From: Chryseobacterium sp. JV274
GTDB taxonomy: Bacteria; Bacteroidota; Bacteroidia; Flavobacteriales; Weeksellaceae
NCBI RefSeq assembly: GCF_903969135.1
Contig: NZ_LR824569.1
Location: 1,116,001 to 1,180,000, forward strand
Length of the DNA stretch: 64,000 nucleotides
Reading direction: 5' to 3'
Within the stretch, counting starts at the first letter, position 1. Each line of letters opens with the position of its first letter. A model generated the notes under the pieces. It was not told the origin of the DNA. It ran no database searches and saw only the letters and a list, made by a program, of their open reading frames with translations. Shown here one piece after another: positions 26,318 through 35,148 of this stretch. A program made the position numbers and the translations under genes.

Positions 26318-27466
26318 TTATTTCACTCTGAAGTTTTGCAAATCTTCCGGTTTTTCACAGCAAACCTGCTCCATCACCTGTCTGAACTGCATTTTAAGCA
26401 TTTCAATAATATGATCGCCGCCTTTGTCCCCTAAAGCTCCTACTGCATACATGAAAGTTCTTCCCATAAAGGTAAATTCAGCACCACAACTTAAAGCACG
26501 GGCAACATCCGGACCGGTTCTTACACCGCTGTCCATCATGATTTTAATCTGACCTTTATATTTTTCACTGATTTCTTTCACTACGGCAATCGTAGATTCA
26601 CCCGCATCAAGCTGCCTTCCTCCATGATTGGAAATAATCATTCCGTCAAAACCTAAACGAACTGCTTCTGCCGCATCTTCGTCTGAAGCAACACCTTTAA
26701 TGACTAATTTTCCTTTCCATTTGTCGCGGATCGCCTTGATTCGGTCTGAATTCAATCTGCCGGAAAATGTAGCATTCATGAACTGGCCCAGCTGTTTCAC
26801 ATTCATGTTTTTATCCATATACTTATTCATCGTGGCAAAACTCGGAACGCCGTGTTTCAGCATCTCTAAACACCATTGTGGCTTGACCAAAGCCTGGGAA
26901 ACGTTTCTGAAATTAATTTGAGGCGGCATTGATAAGCCGTTTCTTATTTCTTTTGCTCTGTATCCAAAAGTCGGGACATCAGCTAAAATAACGAGTACAT
27001 CATATCCGGAAGCTTCACAACGGTCGAGAATATCATCGCGCAGCCATTCTTCTCTCGGATGGTATAACTGATACCAGGCTTTTCCCTCTGTTAATTCGGA
27101 AATTCTTTCAAGACTGCTTGTTGTCACTGTACTTAATATGAAGGGAATATTATGCTTAAAAGCTGCTTTTGCTAAAATTTCGGGTGCATTGGGCCACATT
27201 AATCCCTGTAACCCAACAGGAGAAACCCCGAAAGGCGCGGAATATTTTACTCCGAATAATTCAGTCTCCATGTTGGTTTCGCTGTAATTATTCAGGTAAC
27301 GCGGGCGAAGAAGAACTTCTCTTAGTTCGCTCGTATTTCTGTCCCGGTTTATGTTTTCATTACAACCGCCATCCAGATATTCGAAAGCGAAACGGGGCAT
27401 TCTTTTTTTTGCCTTTTCGATTAAAAGTTCAAGCGAAGCGTAACGGGTGTCAAATGGAAATGCCAT
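26318..27466 (-). CDS. lldD: FMN-dependent L-lactate dehydrogenase (alpha-hydroxy-acid oxidase family)
   Basis: A 382-residue TIM-barrel flavoenzyme. FAFEYLDGGCNEN near residue 30, the FMN-binding SPVGLQGLMWPNAP, and the catalytic SNHGGRQLD at about 278-286 (His as base, Arg binding the carboxylate) identify the family; DSGVRTGPDVARAL near 307 binds FMN phosphate. It oxidises L-lactate (or another 2-hydroxy acid) to the oxo acid, passing electrons to the membrane. Located 3 bases after the rhamnose kinase gene, it most likely finishes L-rhamnose breakdown, converting L-lactate from lactaldehyde oxidation to pyruvate. Confidence 0.9.
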   Translation of the reverse strand: MAFPFDTRYASLELLIEKAKKRMPRFAFEYLDGGCNENINRDRNTSELREVLLRPRYLNNYSETNMETELFGVKYSAPFGVSPVGLQGLMWPNAPEILAKAAFKHNIPFILSTVTTSSLERISELTEGKAWYQLYHPREEWLRDDILDRCEASGYDVLVILADVPTFGYRAKEIRNGLSMPPQINFRNVSQALVKPQWCLEMLKHGVPSFATMNKYMDKNMNVKQLGQFMNATFSGRLNSDRIKAIRDKWKGKLVIKGVASDEDAAEAVRLGFDGMIISNHGGRQLDAGESTIAVVKEISEKYKGQIKIMMDSGVRTGPDVARALSCGAEFTFMGRTFMYAVGALGDKGGDHIIEMLKMQFRQVMEQVCCEKPEDLQNFRVK

Positions 27467-27469
27467 GTT

Positions 27470-28855
27470 TTATAAATTAAGAATTAACGGTTGAAGCACT
27501 TTCATCTGATAATGCTGCTGTAAAAAAGTTTCGTCTATTTTTTTGTTCGAAATCACCATGGAAGCTCCCAATGCAGAACCCAGCGGAGAATGGGTAGACA
27601 TCACATTGTAATGCTGAAAATGGTGAGACATGAGCTTCATAAATACATCATTATCAGTGAATCCACCATCGATATAAATGTTTTCGATATCCGAATTCCC
27701 GATCGCATTTTTGATGGTATGAATCTGTAAATCCATCAGTTCTATCATTAATTGATGATATGCTTCTTCAAAAGTAGCAAATGATTTTAAATCTGTTTCA
27801 CTGATCATTTTTCGTTTCAAAATAATACCTTCAAAGCGAAAATAGATGTTTTTATTTTTCATTAAGCGCAAATACAGATCCTGATCAAACTGTACTTCTC
27901 TGTGGAAACCATATTCTTTTCCATAATAAGCGCATAATTTTTCAACCTGAATTTTATATTCATTTCCCATGAAAAAACGGGATGCTTTTACACGTTTCCC
28001 ATCAATCCGCATATAATTCAGGCAATTATTTTCTATATCTTCATCAGTAAGACTTTCATCATTAAAAGGGTTTAACGAAATACTCCAGGTTCCTGTTGAA
28101 AGCAGTAAAAATGGCTCTTTTTTGCTTAAAATATAAGGTAATAATGCTGAAGAACTGTCGTGAATCCCAACACCTATTTTAATTTTTTTATTTCTGTAAG
28201 AAGTATTGATACTCGCAGAAGTCGGCACAATTGGAGGTAATAAAGCATCTATTTCTTCTTCATATACCCAGTCGTGATAATCCGCTTTGTCGTAATCCCA
28301 CAAATTGGTGTGACAGCCTATCGAAGTAAACTCCGACACACAAATTCCGGTAAATAAATATGATAAATACTGAGGTAAATGAAGACTGTAACGGATTTTT
28401 CTGAATATTTCCGGATGCTTATATTTCAACCAGAATAACTGCAGGCCTGAATTAAGCATTCCTGCCTGAGGTGATGCTGTTTCGCAGGCAATTTTCAGTT
28501 TGCTGCCATGTTTTTCATAAAATAAATCAAGAATTTCCTGATCCATTGGTTTGGTGTAATTGTATAGTGGAGTCAGAACATTTCCTTTCTGATCCAGATG
28601 CACAAAACTCGCTCCATAGGTGGAAAAATTGATGGCTTTTACTTCATATTCTTCATTATCAAGAATGGCATTAAAATTATCTTTTATCCAATTTTGTAAG
28701 GCTGCAAGGTCTTCCGAAGGATAATCATCCTCATCAGTAGTGAGCGGTAATTCTGTATATTCCCGAACAACTTCTTTATAATTCTTATCGAATAAAAAGA
28801 ACTTTTTATTGGTTTTTCCAATATCAAATACAATGGTTACCTTTTTTTTAGACAT
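27470..28855 (-). CDS. rhaB: FGGY-family sugar kinase, presumed L-rhamnulose kinase
   Basis: A 461-residue kinase. The N-terminal phosphate-binding strand is IVFDIGKTNKKFFLFD (residues 8-23), and NFSTYGASFVHLD and GIHDSSSALLPY carry the FGGY adenosine and sugar contacts. The C-terminal domain has YIDGGFTDNDVFMKLMSHHF. Kinases of this class phosphorylate ketoses. Between the rhamnose isomerase and aldolase genes on one side and lldD on the other, rhamnulose is the logical substrate. The sequence differs from E. coli RhaB in length and motifs, so the symbol rests on context. It leads a two-gene operon whose promoter region (28856-29197) carries a GTATAC palindrome. Confidence 0.82.
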   Translation of the reverse strand: MSKKKVTIVFDIGKTNKKFFLFDKNYKEVVREYTELPLTTDEDDYPSEDLAALQNWIKDNFNAILDNEEYEVKAINFSTYGASFVHLDQKGNVLTPLYNYTKPMDQEILDLFYEKHGSKLKIACETASPQAGMLNSGLQLFWLKYKHPEIFRKIRYSLHLPQYLSYLFTGICVSEFTSIGCHTNLWDYDKADYHDWVYEEEIDALLPPIVPTSASINTSYRNKKIKIGVGIHDSSSALLPYILSKKEPFLLLSTGTWSISLNPFNDESLTDEDIENNCLNYMRIDGKRVKASRFFMGNEYKIQVEKLCAYYGKEYGFHREVQFDQDLYLRLMKNKNIYFRFEGIILKRKMISETDLKSFATFEEAYHQLMIELMDLQIHTIKNAIGNSDIENIYIDGGFTDNDVFMKLMSHHFQHYNVMSTHSPLGSALGASMVISNKKIDETFLQQHYQMKVLQPLILNL

Positions 28856-28877
28856 TCCTGGGATGAATTTTTATTTT

Positions 28878-28912
28878 TTGTCATTGCGAGGAGCGAAGCA
28901 GCAAAGCAATCT
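28878..28912. repeat. GTCATTGCGAGG-type dispersed repeat
   Basis: The stretch begins TTGTCATTGCGAGGAGCG and ends AAGCAATCT. This sequence type is widely scattered between genes in many bacteria, including Bacteroidota. Only one copy is seen here. Confidence 0.55.
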
Positions 28913-28914
28913 AT

Positions 28915-28990
28915 TTTTTAAACGCAGAGTTCACAATGTTTTATTTGACTACTAAACGTTTTTAAGTTTGCAAAGGCTTTTTACTCAACA
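28915..28990. repeat. GCAAAGGC intergenic repeat, copy 1
   Basis: Starts AAACGCAGAG and ends with TTTTTAAGTTTGCAAAGGC then CTCAACAAAG. Related copies occur at 58601, 60256 and 61078 in the same orientation. Confidence 0.6.
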
Positions 28991-28992
28991 AA

Positions 28993-28998
28993 GTATAC
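28993..28998. promoter_or_regulatory. GTATAC palindrome before the rhamnose kinase operon
   Basis: ACAAAGTATACTAATTTGT surrounds the core; the flanks are also partly palindromic. It lies 138 bases before the start at 28855 and matches the two sites ahead of the GntR gene. Confidence 0.5.
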
Positions 28999-29197
28999 TA
29001 ATTTGTTTTAAACACCATTAAGGAGTGTTCAGATATTAAGATTATCAGAAAAAATCCACTAATTTCTTTAAGCAATATTACTTAAAAACCCAATAATCTA
29101 AACACTTTCAACCTTAATGATAAAAATATAAGGATACATATAATAATAACTTTCGATTGCACTCAAAAGTTGAAATTATCAGTTTTAAAACAGGGTT

Positions 29198-30478
29198 TTA
29201 TAATCCCGTTGCTTTGGTTTCTAAACCTCTTTCAGCAATTAAATTTTCTCTTACCTTTAAACTTCTGTAAGCTGCAATCGGATCTAAAGCGGCTCCTGCC
29301 TGCAGTCTTGCAGCCCTTAATAAAGGACGAACATCTGTTCTGTAGGCATTTTGCAAAATATCCTGCGCACCAACGACATCGTTGTTTAACTGTGCTGTTT
29401 TTAATGCTTTCTGATCAACCAGAAGTGCCTGTGCATAAGCAATTAAAATAGCTTCCAGAGACTGTAATAAATCTTCCAGCGGATCTTTAATGTTATGACT
29501 TGCATCAATCATCCAGGCCGGATAAGGGTTTTGAGGATTGTTTTCCATACCGTACACCAATTCATTGAAAATCAAGAACAAGGCATAAGGTTTAATGGAA
29601 CCTACCGTTAAATCATCATCACCATATTTGCTGTCGTTGAAATGAAAACCTCCTAATTTTCCTTTGTACATAAGGGTTGCAACAATCTGTTCAATATTAG
29701 TATTCGGTAAATGATGACCTAAATCTACCAGTGTATAAGCTCTTTCACCACAAGCATTGGCCAACATAAACGAAGTTCCCCAATCCTGAATTGTGGTTGA
29801 ATAAAAATTCGGTTCGTAAGGTTTATATTCAATGAAAAGTTTCCAGTCTTCAGGCATTCCTGCGTAAATTTCTTTTAAACTTTTTTCAGTGTTTGACAAT
29901 GCGGTCTGAAAATTCAATTGTCCCGGAAAACTTGCTCCGTCCGCCAGCCAAACCGTTAAACTTTTTGAATCTAATTCTTTTCCGATCCTGATCACTTCTT
30001 TGTTGTGTTCCACGGCATAGGCTCTTGAATCTTCATTCGCAGCATTCAGAGAACCGAATTTATAAGAGTACTCAGCTCCTGCCTGATCCTGGAATGTGTT
30101 GGAATTCATGGCATCAAAAACAAGTCCGTGAGAGGCAGCTATTTCTTTAATGGCTTTCACATCAGTTGGAATATCCCAAGGAATATGTAATGAAACAGCT
30201 CCTGCAGAATGCGTTAAAGCATGAATTAAACCTACATCATCCAATTTTTGCTCTAAAGAAGAAGGTTCGCCGCCATAGGAAAATCTTCCAAAACGGGTTC
30301 CTCCCGCTCCTAAAGCCCAGCTCGGAATAGCCACCTGGAAATCAGCGATTTTGTTGACAATCTCAGCAACATTGGCTCCTGATCTTGTTAATTTATTTTG
30401 TAGAAAATCGAAATCTGTCGTAAAGTTTTCAATTTCTGGTTTATTATATTGTTCAATGATATCTTTTCCTATAATCAT
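29198..30478 (-). CDS. rhaI: L-rhamnose isomerase (RhaI type)
   Basis: A 426-residue TIM-barrel sugar isomerase converting L-rhamnose to L-rhamnulose. QVAIPSWALGAGGTRFGRF near residue 50, HALTHSAGAVSLHIPWD near 87-103, and the metal-binding set KLFIEYKPYEP (Glu), YTLVDLGHH (Asp/His), GGFHFNDSKYGDDD match the RhaI class of Pseudomonas stutzeri and Bacteroidota rather than E. coli RhaA. The catalytic carboxylates and His are all in place. It follows the aldolase/dehydrogenase gene (194 bases upstream) and is probably part of the same regulon. Confidence 0.93.
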   Translation of the reverse strand: MIIGKDIIEQYNKPEIENFTTDFDFLQNKLTRSGANVAEIVNKIADFQVAIPSWALGAGGTRFGRFSYGGEPSSLEQKLDDVGLIHALTHSAGAVSLHIPWDIPTDVKAIKEIAASHGLVFDAMNSNTFQDQAGAEYSYKFGSLNAANEDSRAYAVEHNKEVIRIGKELDSKSLTVWLADGASFPGQLNFQTALSNTEKSLKEIYAGMPEDWKLFIEYKPYEPNFYSTTIQDWGTSFMLANACGERAYTLVDLGHHLPNTNIEQIVATLMYKGKLGGFHFNDSKYGDDDLTVGSIKPYALFLIFNELVYGMENNPQNPYPAWMIDASHNIKDPLEDLLQSLEAILIAYAQALLVDQKALKTAQLNNDVVGAQDILQNAYRTDVRPLLRAARLQAGAALDPIAAYRSLKVRENLIAERGLETKATGL

Positions 30479-30672
30479 GATTTGATTTTTTTGAATTGAT
30501 TTTTAACCACAAGAGACACAAAAGCTTTTTATTTTTAAACGCTTTAGAACACTTAAGCTTTAAAAAGTTTAAATCAATGGAAAGAAAAAGTCCACATAAG
30601 AAGAAAATCAAAGATTTTCAAAAAAACTTAAGTGTCAAAAAAAAGCCTTTTGTGATGAATTTTTTTAATCTA

Positions 30673-32775
30673 TTATCTTGGGAAAGCATTTGCCATTCCT
30701 CCGTCTACATTGATGATGTTTCCTGTGGTTTTATCTAAGATGGCAACGCACGCAAAAACTCCGTTTGCAATGTCTTCAGGAAGGATAATTTCGTTTAATA
30801 AATTTCTTTTTGCATAAAATGCCGGCAGTTCTTCAACAGAAATTCCGTTGGCTTTTGCACGGCCTTCTGCCCAGGCTCCTTCCCAGATTTTACTTCCTAC
30901 AATTACCCCGTCAGGATTTACAACATTTACTCGGATTTTATCTGTTGCCAATTCTGCTGCCAGTAATCTTGTCATATGCTGTTGAGCGGCTTTTGCAGTT
31001 CCGTATGCCACGTTATTAGGGCCGGCAACCAATCCGTTTTTACTTGCGATGTTAACAATATCTCCTCCTAAGCCTTGCTTTTTCATGATTTCCACCCCAT
31101 TTTTCACCATCAAAAACTGACCTTTTACCAAAACATCTTCCAGTAAATCCCAGTCTTTTGTAGTGGTATCTTCCAATGATTTGGAAATCGCTAAGCCAGC
31201 AGAATGAACAATGATATCTACTCCACCGAACGCTAAAACTGTGTCTTTAAAAGCATTAGCAATAGCCTCTTCATTAGTCACATCACAAGTAACCGCTACA
31301 GCCTGATCTTTGCTGTATTTTTCTGTAACAGAATCTAAAATTTCCTGATTCAGGTCTGTAAAAACAACGACAGCACCTTCCTGAACCATTTTGTCTGCAA
31401 TAGCCTGTCCGATTCCGCCTCCGGCTCCTGTAACAACAGCAATTTTTCTTGACAATGGCTTTTCTTTAGGCATTCTTTGAAGCTTAGCTTCTTCAAGCAA
31501 CCAATATTCAATATCAAAAGCTTCCTGTCTTGGTAATGAAGTGTATTCTGAAATAGCTTCTGCTCCGCGCATTACGTTGATTGCATTGACGTAAAATTCG
31601 CTTGCCACACGGGTTGTCTGCTTATCTTTTGAGAAACTGAACATTCCTACTCCCGGATAAATGATGATCACCGGATTCGGATCACGCATTGCAGGGCTGT
31701 TCGGGTGTTTACAGGTTTCATAATATTCTGTGTACTCCTGTCTGTACTGTTCGAAAAGAGGAGTTAGTTTTTCTAAAACAGCTTTAGCATCGCTTACATC
31801 TTCATTTTTATCTAAAGTTAAAACTAACGGCTGAATCTTAGTTCTTAAGAAGTGATCCGGACAAGAAGTTCCTAGTGGTGCCAAACGCTCCAAATCATTG
31901 CTGTTGATGTATTCCAAAACCACATCGCTGTCTGTGAAGTGACCCACCATTCTGCTTTCGGAAGAAGCCAGGCCACGTAATAACGGCATCAGCTGAGCGG
32001 CTTTATTCTTACGCTCATCAGCAGGAAGAGATTCAACTTTCTGTCCACCGAAAACATGTCCTTTTTCTCTAATTTTTTCAGCAATATATTCAGAAGCCTT
32101 TTCAATAACTTCCAAACTGTTGATGTAGCATTCGTAAGAAGTATCTCCCCAGGTAAATAATCCGTGGCTTCCTAAAACAATTCCTCTGATCCCAGGGTTA
32201 TCATTTAAACATTTTTCCAATTGTAATCCTAAGTCGAAACCCGGGCGCTGCCATGGAACCCAGCCCATTGTATCACCCCAGATTTCCTTTGTGATTTTTT
32301 CACTGTCTTTTGCGGCCGCTACTGCAATTAAAGCATCCGGATGAAGGTGATCAATATGTTTGAATGGAAGTAAACCATGTAAAGGTGTATCAATAGAAGG
32401 AGCTTTGCTTTCCAGGTCAAAAATACAGTGATTGAATAAGCCCACCATTCTGTCTTCATCTGCTAAGCCCTGGTACACATTTTTCAGGTTTCTCAATCTT
32501 TCTGTGTATAATCCGGCAATTCCTTTTCTTGTTAGTGTTCCGATGTCACCGCCCGAGCCTTTTACCCACATCACCTCAACTTCTTCGTTAGTTAACGGGT
32601 CTTTTTCAATGGTTTTGCAGCTTGTGTTACCACCTCCGTAATTGGTAATTCTTAAATCTGCCCCTAATATATTTGAGCGGTATAAAAATAAAGCTACCTG
32701 ATTATTTCCGAAAGATGCAGCTTTGTTTTCGTCCCATAAATAGTCTACGTATTTGAATGTTTTTACTTTTTCCAT
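30673..32775 (-). CDS. rhaEW: Bifunctional rhamnulose-1-phosphate aldolase / lactaldehyde dehydrogenase
   Basis: A 700-residue fusion. Residues 1 to about 430 form a class II (zinc) aldolase of the AraD/FucA fold: LRITNYGGGNTSCK, VKGSGGDIGTL, HIDHLHPDALIAV (metal His pair) and GIVLGSHGLFTWGD. Residues about 445-700 form an SDR: VVTGAGGGIGQAIAD near 448-462, NNVAYGTAKAAQQHM with the YxxxK pair near 588, and GNIINVDGG. The aldolase splits L-rhamnulose-1-phosphate to dihydroxyacetone phosphate and L-lactaldehyde; the SDR part oxidises lactaldehyde to L-lactate, fitting the lldD-type gene in the cluster. The fusion is known in several phyla. Confidence 0.93.
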   Translation of the reverse strand: MEKVKTFKYVDYLWDENKAASFGNNQVALFLYRSNILGADLRITNYGGGNTSCKTIEKDPLTNEEVEVMWVKGSGGDIGTLTRKGIAGLYTERLRNLKNVYQGLADEDRMVGLFNHCIFDLESKAPSIDTPLHGLLPFKHIDHLHPDALIAVAAAKDSEKITKEIWGDTMGWVPWQRPGFDLGLQLEKCLNDNPGIRGIVLGSHGLFTWGDTSYECYINSLEVIEKASEYIAEKIREKGHVFGGQKVESLPADERKNKAAQLMPLLRGLASSESRMVGHFTDSDVVLEYINSNDLERLAPLGTSCPDHFLRTKIQPLVLTLDKNEDVSDAKAVLEKLTPLFEQYRQEYTEYYETCKHPNSPAMRDPNPVIIIYPGVGMFSFSKDKQTTRVASEFYVNAINVMRGAEAISEYTSLPRQEAFDIEYWLLEEAKLQRMPKEKPLSRKIAVVTGAGGGIGQAIADKMVQEGAVVVFTDLNQEILDSVTEKYSKDQAVAVTCDVTNEEAIANAFKDTVLAFGGVDIIVHSAGLAISKSLEDTTTKDWDLLEDVLVKGQFLMVKNGVEIMKKQGLGGDIVNIASKNGLVAGPNNVAYGTAKAAQQHMTRLLAAELATDKIRVNVVNPDGVIVGSKIWEGAWAEGRAKANGISVEELPAFYAKRNLLNEIILPEDIANGVFACVAILDKTTGNIINVDGGMANAFPR

Positions 32776-33050
32776 TGGTTTACTTATATTTCTGAATTTC
32801 TATCCAAAATTAGACTGTAATATTTTTTACAGCATCCCGTACTATACTGGTAAATACTGTATTTAAAGATAAATTAACATTTGAATCTTTGCCAGTCAAT
32901 TCATCTTTATAAAACAATCCGGCTGAGGATATTTATAATTAATATTTTGTGATTAAAAATGTTGGTTTAAAAATTTAACCATTAATAAAATGTCAGCAGT
33001 CAGAAATTCATTTAGTTAATAGTTAAAATATACTTTAAGTGTTAATCTGA

Positions 33051-35129
33051 TTAGTATCCGGGAAGCTGAGACAGATTTGGATTATCAACCAACGGATGAC
33101 CTGCCGACTGTGCGGCAAAAGGCAACAATTCTGTTTTATTGGGTACAAATCCGTAGAAAAGACCATCTCCTCCACCTTCAATCCAGTTCGGATATACTCC
33201 TCCGTTTTCGGCTGAACCGGTTGGTTTGGTATAGATGATATTACCGATCTGAAGCTGGCCTGCAGCAGCTCCTATGAATCCGGCTGTTCTTTTTGCATTG
33301 CTGTTAAATGTACTGTTATAAGCCTGGAACATATTCGCAGGATACCATTTGTCATCTATTGTAGTGGTTTGTCCGTGTGTTACTGCAATACCTCTTAATG
33401 CTGTCTGGTAATTCGCGAAACCTGTAGAACTCGTCGGAACATTAGTGATTACTGCAATTTCTGCAGGGTCTGTAATATCAATATATTTCAATGCTAAAAA
33501 CGGATCACCATAAATCTGCGCATTTTTTTCTAGTTTATAAAGTCTGTAAACAGGTGTATTGGCATAGGCTCCTGTTTTGTTTGACAAGTTTTTCATCGTC
33601 TGTTTTGTCGCTTCAATTTCACTTGCCAAACGATTCATACGGATCAGATCTGTACGAAGATTAAACTCTCCTGCAAATTCCCATTTACGCTCCTGAACAA
33701 TAGCGGCTTCAAATGCCTGCTGACCAGACGGAGCCGGCACAGCACCTATTCCTGCACGGTTTCTTACCTGCATTAAAGCAGAAATTCCTGCAGCAGTAGG
33801 TCCTCCGTTTAGATAGTTTTGAGTTTCTGCATACATTAATAAAACATCTGCATATCTTAACACAGGAATATTTAAATTACGTGCATCAGCCGCCTGCGGA
33901 GCCACACACCATCCCATTCTGAATTTACCTGACAGAATGCAGGAAAATGTAGTTCCGGCATTCACCCAGGTGTCACTTGCATTACCATTGTTTAAGAAAT
34001 ATACACTGTAAGAAGTACAAGAAACATCTCTGCGCGTATCTCCCTGATTAAAAGACAAATAATAGCTAGGAAGAATAAATTGTAATGCCTTTCTTGATCC
34101 GTACGTTCCCCCACGAGAACCTTCATTGGCATAGACTCCGAAAGCCGAATTTGTATTTGCCCCGTATTCTGCAACCTGCCAAAGAATTTCTGAGTTGGTC
34201 ACTGAAAATTTTCTTTGACAGAAATTGAACCACAAGGCTTCAAAACCACTTTTGCCCCCCTGAGCCTGAACCAGAGAATTGGCGCCTCCGTTAATAACAG
34301 CAGCACAGGCATTATCCGCAATCTGATATAGTTGTTGAATCCTACTGTTATCATTGCGACGCGACATCATGGCTCCGCTTCCTGTATTCAGGTCCCAACG
34401 AAGAGAGTATCCTGCTGCATACAGAGCAATTCTTGCCAATAGGGCATTGACTCCATGTTTTGTTAAACGTTCTGTTGTTGCATATCCGCTTTGTCCAAAA
34501 CTTGGAATGTTTGCTACAGATTCCTGAAGATCAGCAATGATATGATCATAAATTTCGTCTCTTGAAGTACGTTTTGGATATAATGTATTCGGATCATTCG
34601 GATCCATCTCATCCAAAGGTTTAAAAACTGAAGGAACGTCTCCGTAAACACGAATTAAATTATAGTAACAAAATGCACGAATGGCCTTAACTTCAGCCAA
34701 TAAAGCATCACGTTTTGGGCTTGCTTCCATTTTGCTTAATCCGCTGACTGCAATATTTGTTCTTTCAATAACTGCATACATGGCAGAGTAAATCCCCGTT
34801 ACCGTATTAGGAGTATACGCATCATATTGATAGTTGGCAATATTATATTTGGAATTATTGGTAGAGCCATCTTCTGAAGAGTGGGTTACTGTATCTCCGG
34901 CTCCTAACTGATAATACATTTCAGTTGGAACAATACCTCTGTAACAGCCCAGAACAAACATTTCTGCAGTATCTATATTTTTAAATACGGATTCTGTATC
35001 CAATGAATTGTAAGCGGGTTGATCCAGAAAATCGTCACTGCATGAATTCATCGCTAAAACAGCAACGAAAATTGAGGGAAGAATGACTAATTTTCTTAAA
35101 AACACGGGAGTATTATATATATTTTTCAT
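33051..35129 (-). CDS. SusD/RagB-family outer-membrane glycan-binding lipoprotein
   Basis: A 692-residue lipoprotein. The signal ends at a lipobox (MNSC, Cys near residue 30), followed by SDDFLDQPAYNSLD, the usual SusD start. TPR-like helices follow (VKAIRAFCYYNLIRVYGDVPSVF, a hallmark SusD stretch), with the RagB C-terminal region containing LRYADVLLMYAETQNYLNGG and QERKWEFAGEFNLRTDLIR. It covers the SusC channel as a lid and binds the oligosaccharide at the cell surface. Length is above the usual 500-600, mostly from a longer C-terminal part. It follows the susC gene by 19 bases. The likely ligand is rhamnogalacturonan fragments, from context. Confidence 0.94.
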   Translation of the reverse strand: MKNIYNTPVFLRKLVILPSIFVAVLAMNSCSDDFLDQPAYNSLDTESVFKNIDTAEMFVLGCYRGIVPTEMYYQLGAGDTVTHSSEDGSTNNSKYNIANYQYDAYTPNTVTGIYSAMYAVIERTNIAVSGLSKMEASPKRDALLAEVKAIRAFCYYNLIRVYGDVPSVFKPLDEMDPNDPNTLYPKRTSRDEIYDHIIADLQESVANIPSFGQSGYATTERLTKHGVNALLARIALYAAGYSLRWDLNTGSGAMMSRRNDNSRIQQLYQIADNACAAVINGGANSLVQAQGGKSGFEALWFNFCQRKFSVTNSEILWQVAEYGANTNSAFGVYANEGSRGGTYGSRKALQFILPSYYLSFNQGDTRRDVSCTSYSVYFLNNGNASDTWVNAGTTFSCILSGKFRMGWCVAPQAADARNLNIPVLRYADVLLMYAETQNYLNGGPTAAGISALMQVRNRAGIGAVPAPSGQQAFEAAIVQERKWEFAGEFNLRTDLIRMNRLASEIEATKQTMKNLSNKTGAYANTPVYRLYKLEKNAQIYGDPFLALKYIDITDPAEIAVITNVPTSSTGFANYQTALRGIAVTHGQTTTIDDKWYPANMFQAYNSTFNSNAKRTAGFIGAAAGQLQIGNIIYTKPTGSAENGGVYPNWIEGGGDGLFYGFVPNKTELLPFAAQSAGHPLVDNPNLSQLPGY

Positions 35130-35148
35130 GATTTTAAATATTACATCA

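Larger units (their letters stand above)
28856..29197. other. 342-base intergenic region holding repeats and a GTATAC operator
   Basis: No gene. From left to right it contains a GTCATTGCGAGG-type dispersed repeat (28878-28912), a copy of the GCAAAGGC intergenic repeat (28915-28990), a GTATAC palindrome (28993-28998) and an AT-rich stretch. It serves as the promoter of the kinase operon and the 3' region of rhaI. Confidence 0.6.
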
